Shown: positions 55,494 to 62,607 of the stretch, piece after piece
Position numbering within the stretch: position 1 is the stretch's first letter
How the letters are laid out: each line of letters begins with the position of its first letter
NCBI RefSeq assembly: GCF_009833125.1
Contig: NZ_QRCC01000010.1
Coordinates: 186,001-250,000, forward strand
DNA from: Nitrosomonas sp. HPC101
GTDB lineage: Bacteria > Pseudomonadota > Gammaproteobacteria > Burkholderiales > Nitrosomonadaceae
DNA: 64,000 bases
Direction: 5' to 3'
The notes under the pieces: generated by a model
Databases searched by the model: none
What the model saw: only the letters and a program-made list of their open reading frames with translations
What the model was told of the DNA's origin: nothing
Program-made: the position numbers and the translations under genes

Positions 55494-55527
55494 ACACCAG
55501 ATAACTCATCTGCCGTTATCTGGTGTT
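55493..55527. terminator. Bidirectional hairpin terminator
   Basis: AACACCAGATAAC and GTTATCTGGTGTT form a perfect 13-bp stem with a 9-base loop between the convergent receptor and amidohydrolase genes. T-runs are short on either side, but the position and symmetry suit a shared terminator. Confidence 0.7.
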
Positions 55528-55581
55528 ATGACGCATAGCACTGGAGCACTGGATAACGGGCTACACACATCCGAAGGCATG

Positions 55582-56868
55582 TTACGGCAATGCATTGAAA
55601 TGATTGACGACAATGCGTCCGCCGGAAATTACGAGATCAGGATACTCCAACCGTTTCAATTGTTGCTCAAGGTTACCGCGAATTGCAATCAGATCAGCCG
55701 GGGCACCAGGTTGTATTGTCCCCAGCAGAGGGATGCCCAGATACTGACCGGCTTTTGCTGTAGCTGCCCGCAATGCATCCGGCAACTGCATTTTTGCCAG
55801 ATGCATCAGATACATCAGCTCCTGTGCATCGATCCCCCATGGAATATCGGGGTGAGCAATTTCCGCTCCGTACAGCAATTCACCCCCCAGTTCCGCCCAA
55901 ACTGTTGTATTGTGCGCGATCCCGCCACATTTTGAGAGCGTATCGAGTGTACTGATGATCGTAACATTCTGTGCTCTGGCTTGTTGCAGCAACGGCTCAG
56001 GAATCAGATCACACGGCATGTGCGCCCATTCATCGACTCCGGCATTCAACGCTATCTGTACTCCCGATGACTCCGCCACATGCGCCGACACCTTGCGCTG
56101 ATGCCGGTGGGCTTCATCGACAATAGCCTTGACAACGGACTCTGACAGCATGGGCCATGCCGGCTGATGATGCGCAGCGGTATGTGCATGATGACGAGAG
56201 TCTGCCTGCACGGTATGCGCAACATCATGGTGTGCGTGATCATGATGTGAAGACCAGGGCGCACCTGGTTCCCCGCCAGGTTCAAGCGCAATCTTGATGA
56301 CCACTGCACCCTCACCAATCAGACGACGTACGGCTTCTCGTGCTTCTGCTTCGCTGGCAACAGGAATCGCCAGATCCTTGGCGCCCATGGTCACGATCGG
56401 GTACCCGTGCGGCGCAGTGATGATCTGGCCTGAAGTCAGCACACGCAAGCTGCTATCTCCCCCATAAGGTTGGTGCACAGGACCACCCACATCCCGCACC
56501 GTGGTCACCCCATGCCTCAACACGATATCTTCCGGTACTTTCTGGAAGGTCAAGTGTGCGTGTAATTCGATAAACCCTGGTAATAAGGTCGCCTCACCCA
56601 GATTGATGTCGATCGATGCGTCACCCGCCTCAAACGAGCCACGGGATGCGATTTTTGCAATTTTCCCGTCTTTCACCAGTACCGACACACCATTGCGCAT
56701 TTCATTTCCGTCAAAAATCTGCGCAGCGTGCAGCAACAAGGAAGTAGATGCGATTTCCTGTGCATAAACCTGCACAGAAAAAAATATTACGATCGGCATC
56801 GCAATCAGTAAACAACGAACATGCTGTATGCAATTAGAAAAAGTATCAGTAAAGTTTGGTGTTTTCAT
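55582..56868 (-). CDS. Secreted amidohydrolase with His-rich insertion
   Basis: A 428-residue metal-dependent hydrolase of the imidazolonepropionase-like amidohydrolase family, with signal peptide (LLIAMPIVIFFSVQVYAQE). The metal HxH is in LPGFIELHAHLTFQKVP (about residue 103), the Lys in VVIKIALEPGG (about 197), then KVSAHVAESSGVQ (about 265) and DELYGAEIAHPDIPWG. An insertion at about 205-240 (SSHHDHAHHDVAH, then SRHHAHTAAHHQ) holds some 11 histidines, unlike ordinary family members, and suggests metal buffering. It lies among TonB/BNR genes, leftward, 60 bases after a MoaD-like gene. The substrate is unknown. Confidence 0.85.
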   Translation of the reverse strand: MKTPNFTDTFSNCIQHVRCLLIAMPIVIFFSVQVYAQEIASTSLLLHAAQIFDGNEMRNGVSVLVKDGKIAKIASRGSFEAGDASIDINLGEATLLPGFIELHAHLTFQKVPEDIVLRHGVTTVRDVGGPVHQPYGGDSSLRVLTSGQIITAPHGYPIVTMGAKDLAIPVASEAEAREAVRRLIGEGAVVIKIALEPGGEPGAPWSSHHDHAHHDVAHTVQADSRHHAHTAAHHQPAWPMLSESVVKAIVDEAHRHQRKVSAHVAESSGVQIALNAGVDEWAHMPCDLIPEPLLQQARAQNVTIISTLDTLSKCGGIAHNTTVWAELGGELLYGAEIAHPDIPWGIDAQELMYLMHLAKMQLPDALRAATAKAGQYLGIPLLGTIQPGAPADLIAIRGNLEQQLKRLEYPDLVISGGRIVVNHFNALP

Positions 56869-56928
56869 TTTCTGTCTTCATCCGTAAAATCAGTCATTGC
56901 TCCGATATGCAGCTATGGCCAGATGAAT

Positions 56929-57201
56929 TCAGCCTCCCGCTACCGCAGGCAGAATCGTCAATACATCGCCATCACGCAAACGGGTCGCCAGACCATCCTG
57001 GAAACGGATTTCATTATCATTGACGTAGATATTGATGAAGTGACGAGCATTGCCATTGACAACCAGTTTCTCCTTGATTCCAGGATATTGTTGATCCATC
57101 TGATCAATGATTTCAGAAACTTTATTGCCTTCTATATCAATATGTTTCTGCTGATTGGTAAGTGGCCTCAATATAGTTGGCACAATTACCGTGACGGACA
57201 T
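56929..57201 (-). CDS. MoaD/ThiS-family sulfur-carrier protein
   Basis: A 90-residue ubiquitin-like protein: VTVIVPTILRPLTNQQKHID, a helix KVSEIIDQMDQQYPGIKEKL, NIYVNDNEIRFQ and the tail GDVLTILPAVAGG. The C-terminal Gly-Gly is exposed, as needed for thiocarboxylate formation. The next gene upstream encodes a JAMM peptidase, a pairing known from CysO/Mec cysteine synthesis and from QbsE/QbsD and PdtH/PdtG thiocarboxylate siderophores. No E1-like activating enzyme is adjacent. Confidence 0.88.
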   Translation of the reverse strand: MSVTVIVPTILRPLTNQQKHIDIEGNKVSEIIDQMDQQYPGIKEKLVVNGNARHFINIYVNDNEIRFQDGLATRLRDGDVLTILPAVAGG

Positions 57202-57260
57202 AAATGCTATACCTTCCAGATAAATGTTTTTGCAATGAAAAAATTTTCAGAGCAGCGTGA

Positions 57261-57704
57261 TCAGGCTACCATCTGAAATTCCAACTCAGGCTGATATTGC
57301 TGGACAATCCGTATCCTTTCTTCAATCGCGATCTGGTCAACAATGCGAAAGCTGCGGATTTCATTCTCATCGAGAGAGCGCGAAGGAATAATGACGTAAT
57401 GCGCCTGTGGCTCGGCAGCCAGTTCAACATCACTGCGGTTCGGATAGGTTTCACCTGCAGTATGTGAGTGGTAAATAACTATTGGCTCTTCATGGCGTGC
57501 GTTCATTTCTTTCCATACCTGCAGCTGCTGTTGAGGATCGAACATAAAAAAATTCTCAGATTGCGCGGCATTCCGCATCGGAATTAAACGCAGAGGCAGG
57601 TTGGAATCAGCAGGACCGGCAATAATGCCGCAGGTTTCGATAGGGTGATCGCTCGATGCTTGTGCAATCATGGCACTGATAAGTCTGGTATGAATTGTCA
57701 GCAT
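57261..57704 (-). CDS. JAMM/MPN+ metallopeptidase (Mec-like)
   Basis: A 147-residue Mov34/MPN/PAD-1 protein. Catalytic motifs: the Glu in HPIETCGIIAGP (about residue 23) and the zinc motif VIYHSHTAGETYPNRSD (H-x-H...S...D, about residues 77-92). Bacterial members cleave amino acids or peptides from the C-terminus of ThiS/MoaD-like carriers, and the MoaD-like gene follows 59 bases downstream. The start ATG is at 57704. The upstream region carries operator copy E at 272 bases, possibly unrelated to this gene. Confidence 0.88.
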   Translation of the reverse strand: MLTIHTRLISAMIAQASSDHPIETCGIIAGPADSNLPLRLIPMRNAAQSENFFMFDPQQQLQVWKEMNARHEEPIVIYHSHTAGETYPNRSDVELAAEPQAHYVIIPSRSLDENEIRSFRIVDQIAIEERIRIVQQYQPELEFQMVA

Positions 57705-57975
57705 AATTTCTATCTCCGTAAGTTGTTGTTAATCATTACTGCTGTTCCTGTAATCCGACTGACTGCCTGTTGTTGGTAAATCAGCAGCGATTGGTCAGCT
57801 TTTCTGATCAAACCAAATGATTTGTTCCGGTTATTCGCATTACCGGCTATCTCTTGACAGACAAAAAGGGACAAAATATATCCTTTGTTTTTATCTCCTG
57901 AATTGCATAAAAATTATTCTTTGCAATCAGTTCCCGGGAAATCTAAACCCTAAACCAAAAAAATGAAATTGAAAA

Positions 57976-57992
57976 TGTGACAAATTGTCGCA
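57976..57992. promoter_or_regulatory. Palindromic operator copy E
   Basis: TGTGACAAATTGTCGCA with AA and TT flanks. It lies 84 bases before the small ORF at 58077 and 333 bases before the TonB receptor ATG, mirroring copy A (343 bases) before the receptor at 27057. Confidence 0.65.
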
Positions 57993-58231
57993 TTGTTATG
58001 CACTTTCTCTGCCTTATGATGCGCGCCCTGCAATAACTGCAAGCGCTTTAAGGATTGCATAACAGGGATAAAGACATGAAGGAAACTAAAGTAGATATAA
58101 AAATCCGGCCAGAATGGCATGCTTCGGCAATAAGGTGTGCCAGGAAACCGGGAGAAATGTTATTTTCCGATTCTTTCTTGTTGGTCTTAATCCTGAATTA
58201 ACACGTTAATCCATTTGTTTTTCATGCAAGG

Positions 58232-58248
58232 TGCGACAATTTGTCGCA
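58232..58248. promoter_or_regulatory. Palindromic operator copy F
   Basis: TGCGACAATTTGTCGCA, a perfect 8-1-8 palindrome, 77 bases before the ATG of the TonB receptor at 58326. Copy B has the same spacing to the receptor at 27057. Confidence 0.78.
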
Positions 58249-58325
58249 TTGAGCTCCCTTTCTGCCGGGCTTAATATTGATGATTTGCAATAATCACCAA
58301 TATTAGTAATTCCAGAGAGAGAGAA

Positions 58326-60443
58326 ATGAGGGAAAACAGGGTTGATCAGGCAGCGTTATGCCAGGCGATGATCGGGGAAATCATTGTCCGTAAACCGCTA
58401 GCAGTTGCAGTAGCCGGGGTGCTGACTGCCATTGCATCCAGTGGAATTTACGCACAGAACACGGATGAACCGATACAGCTGGAAACAATTCAGGTGATTG
58501 CACCGGAAGTGACCCCGGCGATTACAGTACCGAGCTTGCCGGAAGCAAAACGTGCTATGCGTAATATTCCGGGTGGGGCCAATGTGGTTGACAGCGAAAC
58601 GTATGCCACCGGACGTGCCTCGACATTGCAGGATGCGCTGGGTTACTCGCCCGGGGTATTTGTTCAGCCGCGTGCCGGTGCGGATGAGTCACGACTGTCG
58701 ATACGGGGTTCCGGAATTCAACGTACATTTCACTTACGTGGCATCAGGATTCTGCAGGATGGCTCCCGATTGAATCTGGCGGATGGCAGCGCGGATTTTC
58801 AGGCAATCGAGCCACTGGCGGCGCGCTATATCGAGGTATTCCGCGGGGGAAATGCACTGCAATATGGCTCGACCACGCTGGGCGGTGCCGTTAATTTTGT
58901 TACGCCTACTGGCTACGATGCCGAACGTTTTAGAGCGCGGGGAGAGGCGGGCAGTTTTGGCTATAACCGTCTGATGCTTTCTTCTGGTGGTGTGCACGGC
59001 TCGCTGGATTATTTTGCCAGTGTTTCCCGTTACAGTCAGGATGGTTTTCGTGATTGGGCTGCTACTGAAAACTGGCGTATGTTCAGTAACGTAGGTTATC
59101 GCTTCAACGCTGATCTGGAAACCCGTTTTTATCTGACGTATGTTAAATCTGATTCGCAGTTGCCGGGGAATCTGAAAAAGGCGGAACTGAGAGACAGCCC
59201 CAGGCAGGCAAACGCTATCAGTCTGAGAGATCGGTACAAACGTGACCTTGATCTGATCCGGGTGGCCAATCGCACTACGCTCAAGCTGGGGAACAGCCAG
59301 CAACTGGAGTTTTCTGCATTCTACTCGCACAAGGATTTGTGGCACCCAATTTATCAGGTGCTGGCTCAACCGACGCATGATTATGGTCTGGGGTTGCGCT
59401 ATATGAATGAGATGCCGCTTGCAGGTTACCGTAACCGCTTCGTGCTGGGCTTCGAGCCGAGCTGGGGTACCGTGATGGATAACCGGTTCAGAAATATCAG
59501 TGGCAGAGCGGGGGCGCGTACTGCCAAATTTGATCAGAGTGCCAGCAGCTATGCCGTTTACGGGGAGGATCGGTTCTATGTGCTGCCGGAGCTTTCAGTG
59601 ATAGTAGGCGCCCAGTACACCTATACAACACGTAAACAAAAAGATTTGTTTGGGGCAGGTGCTCAGGATAAAAGCAAAAATTACCAGCGTTTTACACCCA
59701 GGGCGGGGCTGATTTATGAGCTGAATCCGGAGATCCAGTTTTTTGGTAATGTCAGTACCAGTTTCGAGCCCCCCAGTTTTGCCGAGTTGACCAGCGGACC
59801 GACTCAGGCTCCGACGTTTGCGAAAGCACAGCGTGCCATCACCTTTGAAGTTGGTAGTCGTGGCCGATTGTTTGATATGGCCGAGTGGGATGTAGCATTG
59901 TACCGGGCGCATGTACGCAATGAGTTGCTTGCCCGGGTGGATCCTGTTACCAGTTCTCCGTTGGGTACGGTCAATGCCGGTAAAACCGTGCATCAGGGCG
60001 TTGAGCTTGGGCTGGATGTCGAGTTGGCAAAAAAGATCTATCTGCGCCAGATGTACATGTTCAATGATTTCAAGTTTGATGGAGACCCGGCGTTTGGCAA
60101 TAATCAGCTGGCCGGTATTCCGCGGCATTTTTACAAAGCGGAACTGACTTACCGCCATGCTGACGGCTATTACATTGGTCCGAATGTGGAATGGTCACCC
60201 GAGAAGTACTACGTAGATCATGCCAATACAGTGCATGCGGACTCCTACGCGTTGCTGGGTTTTAAGATCGGCAAACGCAGCAGAACCGGTTTTTCCTGGT
60301 TCGCCGAGGCGCGCAATCTGACGGATGAAAAATACGCAGCCACTACCGGTGTGATTGAAAATGCCAGAGGGATCGATCAGGCGCAGTATCTGCCGGGAGA
60401 CGGGCGCTCTTTCTTTGCCGGGCTGGAATATCGCACGTGGTAA
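58326..60443 (+). CDS. TonB-dependent receptor of the third BNR locus
   Basis: A 705-residue receptor with signal sequence (PLAVAVAGVLTAIASSGIYAQ), TonB-box-like LETIQVIAPEV, plug (RNIPGGANVVDSETYATG, LSIRGSGIQRTFHLRGIRI, IEVFRGGNALQYGSTTLGG; residues about 75-190) and a barrel ending FFAGLEYRTW. ATG 58326 has GAGAGAG upstream. Two operator copies precede it. A BNR gene and a thioredoxin-like gene follow on the same strand, making the only complete three-gene unit in the window. The substrate is unknown. Confidence 0.88.
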   Translation: MRENRVDQAALCQAMIGEIIVRKPLAVAVAGVLTAIASSGIYAQNTDEPIQLETIQVIAPEVTPAITVPSLPEAKRAMRNIPGGANVVDSETYATGRASTLQDALGYSPGVFVQPRAGADESRLSIRGSGIQRTFHLRGIRILQDGSRLNLADGSADFQAIEPLAARYIEVFRGGNALQYGSTTLGGAVNFVTPTGYDAERFRARGEAGSFGYNRLMLSSGGVHGSLDYFASVSRYSQDGFRDWAATENWRMFSNVGYRFNADLETRFYLTYVKSDSQLPGNLKKAELRDSPRQANAISLRDRYKRDLDLIRVANRTTLKLGNSQQLEFSAFYSHKDLWHPIYQVLAQPTHDYGLGLRYMNEMPLAGYRNRFVLGFEPSWGTVMDNRFRNISGRAGARTAKFDQSASSYAVYGEDRFYVLPELSVIVGAQYTYTTRKQKDLFGAGAQDKSKNYQRFTPRAGLIYELNPEIQFFGNVSTSFEPPSFAELTSGPTQAPTFAKAQRAITFEVGSRGRLFDMAEWDVALYRAHVRNELLARVDPVTSSPLGTVNAGKTVHQGVELGLDVELAKKIYLRQMYMFNDFKFDGDPAFGNNQLAGIPRHFYKAELTYRHADGYYIGPNVEWSPEKYYVDHANTVHADSYALLGFKIGKRSRTGFSWFAEARNLTDEKYAATTGVIENARGIDQAQYLPGDGRSFFAGLEYRTW

Positions 60444-60608
60444 CGTATGTTACTGGCTGGACTGGCCGGTGGCATGCTACAAGCCTGGCTTGTCAACAAG
60501 AGCAGCGTCACAGGTAATTGATCTCTGGATCGATGGTTAATCCGGGATGCAATATGAATGGAGAAGCGAGATCCTGATCCGGTTGACGCTTTATTTGATG
60601 GAGGAACG

Positions 60609-61850
60609 ATGTTGATAAAATATTTCATTACAATAATTTTTACCGTTGCAATGTCTGCGGCGCTTCCTTTTGCGCAGGCAGCAGAGCACGCACATGATAC
60701 TCATGCCGCAAAACCCAAGCATGATATGAACAAGATGTGGGCAGAAATGCGTACCCGGGCGGTTGGCATGGCTGTTTCCATGGCGGCGGATGAAAAAGGA
60801 GGGCTGTGGCTGGTACGCATGCAGGAGGGTCATATCCGGGTGAGTCATTCGGAAGATGGCGGCAAGCATTTTTCTGAGGGTGTAACGGTCAACCCGCAAC
60901 CAGAAGCGATTCTTGCGGAAAACCAGAACCGGCCGAAAATTGCAGTACGCAACGGTGTGATCGCCGTAACCTGGGTGCAGGCATTGCCAAAAGTGTTTTC
61001 CGGAAATATCCGCTTTGCGCGTTCAGTGGATGGCGGAAAAACCTTTTCAGCACCGGTGACAATTAATGATGATCATGAAGAAACCAGTCATGGCTTCAGC
61101 ACATTAACGCTGGATGATAATGGCCATATAACAGTCGTCTGGTTTGATGGACGTGTGCGTGATGCGGCGGTTAAATCCGGACAGGAATACAATGGCAGCA
61201 CAGTTTATTATGCGGTGTCGGAAGATGGGGGAGCAAGCTTTTCGGCCAATCGTAAACTGGCGGACCACGCTTGTGAATGTTGCAGAATCAGTATGACATT
61301 GGGTGTGAATGACACCCCGTTCGTTTTCTGGCGTCATATTTTTGATGGCGGCATGCGTGACTTTGCACTGGCGCGGCTGGATGCCCAGCCCAGGGTGGTT
61401 CGGGCAAGTGAGGATGGCTGGGAAATCAATGCCTGTCCACATCATGGTGGAGATATTGCAGCAGATGCCACAGGCAGCATTCATCTGGCATGGTTTACCG
61501 GCAATCCGCAACATCCCGGATTATTTTATCGACGGATTGATGGTGAAAAAATGACGACGACCCCCCCGCATGCATTTGGTGATCTTGATTTTCAGCCGGG
61601 TCATCCCGCTGTGTTTGCGCATGACAAACAAGTGTTTCTGGCCTGGCGCGAATTTGATGGCAACAATTACCGAATGATGACCTCCGTTTCGGCTGATCGG
61701 GGAGATACCTGGTCAGAAGCGCGTATCGTGGCAACTACCAGTGGTGCGGCGGATTTGCCTGTATTTGTAACAGATGCACGCGAACCGGTTATCGTGTGGA
61801 ATAGTGCACAAGAAGGGATACGCCTTTTTGATGCAGGGGGAGATTTATGA
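60609..61850 (+). CDS. Secreted Asp-box (BNR) protein with CxCC and CPHxGG motifs, paralogue 3
   Basis: A 413-residue exported protein: signal ITIIFTVAMSAALPFAQA, then a His-rich mature start EHAHDTHAAKPKHDMNKMW. Asp boxes: SEDGGKHF, SVDGGKTF, SEDGGASF and SADRGDTW. Family motifs: HACECCRISMTLG (CxCC at about 222-225) and NACPHHGGDIA (about 275-281). ATG 60609 follows GGAGGAACG; the frame opens at 60558. It overlaps the thioredoxin-like gene by four bases. I infer a periplasmic metal-binding propeller that works with the TonB receptor immediately upstream. Confidence 0.83.
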   Translation: MLIKYFITIIFTVAMSAALPFAQAAEHAHDTHAAKPKHDMNKMWAEMRTRAVGMAVSMAADEKGGLWLVRMQEGHIRVSHSEDGGKHFSEGVTVNPQPEAILAENQNRPKIAVRNGVIAVTWVQALPKVFSGNIRFARSVDGGKTFSAPVTINDDHEETSHGFSTLTLDDNGHITVVWFDGRVRDAAVKSGQEYNGSTVYYAVSEDGGASFSANRKLADHACECCRISMTLGVNDTPFVFWRHIFDGGMRDFALARLDAQPRVVRASEDGWEINACPHHGGDIAADATGSIHLAWFTGNPQHPGLFYRRIDGEKMTTTPPHAFGDLDFQPGHPAVFAHDKQVFLAWREFDGNNYRMMTSVSADRGDTWSEARIVATTSGAADLPVFVTDAREPVIVWNSAQEGIRLFDAGGDL

Positions 61851-62344
61851 TGCATCGTTTACTGTTTGTATTGCTGCTGATGGTGGCAGGTATTGCTTCG
61901 GCTGCAGACAATTTGCGCCCCTTTGTATCCGGCAGCATGGCACAAATCCAGGAAGAATATGCCGGCAAGCCTTTTGTGATGTTTCTCTGGTCGCTGTCCT
62001 GTACTTATTGTCCAACTGAGCTGGAAATGCTCGGCAAATTCAAACAACAACACCCGGAGCTGAATCTGGTGCTGATTGCAACCGATACGCCAGAGGATAA
62101 GCCGGAGGTTGTCTCCCATCTTGCCGGTTATGGATTGAGTGAAATCAGGAGCAGCTGGGTATTTGCCGAGGATATGCCCGAACGCCTGCGTTTCGAGATC
62201 GATCGCCGCTGGTATGGTGAAGTACCACGCACCTATTTCTATGATCAAACGCATGAGCGCCTGGTCAGAACCGGTCTGGTTGGCGAGGCATTTGTCAAGG
62301 AATGGCTGGCACTTGTCAGCCAGGCACCATCGGGAGACAAGTAA
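61847..62344 (+). CDS. Secreted TlpA-like thioredoxin-fold protein, paralogue 2
   Basis: A 165-residue exported protein (signal LLFVLLLMVAGIASAA). The redox motif is LWSLSCTYCPTELEML (Cys about 51 and 54) and the cis-proline loop is GEVPRTYFYD (about 125). Same length and layout as the protein at 35667. Its ATG overlaps the BNR stop (ATGA), so the two are translationally coupled. It could reduce the BNR cysteines or deliver metal, as Sco/TlpA proteins do; no Sco-type histidine was identified. Confidence 0.87.
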   Translation: MMHRLLFVLLLMVAGIASAADNLRPFVSGSMAQIQEEYAGKPFVMFLWSLSCTYCPTELEMLGKFKQQHPELNLVLIATDTPEDKPEVVSHLAGYGLSEIRSSWVFAEDMPERLRFEIDRRWYGEVPRTYFYDQTHERLVRTGLVGEAFVKEWLALVSQAPSGDK

Positions 62345-62607
62345 TTCGTAATATATTATCCATTGCCTTTTCGCAGGCTACTTCTGAAAATCCGGTTGTG
62401 CGGAATCAGTGCAAACGGGATGGATCAGACGAGCAGGCAATGATGTTTGAAAATACCCCATAACCGATCTGCAGCAGTTTTCATTCTTTCTGGCCGGGTG
62501 GCTTGCTCTTTGGGGCGCATGCTTGTAATCTTTTTGATCGGGCTCAATCCTGTCCCGGCTGCGGGCAGGGAGTGTCTGCCCTGAAATCCGATCATGCGGG
62601 AGGTATC

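Larger units (their letters stand above)
57705..58325. other. Intergenic region with two operator copies and a possible small ORF
   Basis: About 620 bases between the leftward JAMM gene and the rightward TonB receptor. It holds palindromic copies E and F and, between them, a 41-codon ORF at 58077-58202 (starts MKETKVDIKIRPEWHASA, ends LVLILN) preceded by a weak AGGGATAA. Whether the ORF is expressed is unknown; it has no recognised family. Confidence 0.45.

Noticed and set aside
34312..61850. Annotation of the three Asp-box proteins as sialidases
   Set aside because: Asp boxes only show a propeller fold. The FRIP motif was not found, and the shared CxCC/CPHxGG motifs and the TonB/thioredoxin context point to metal handling.
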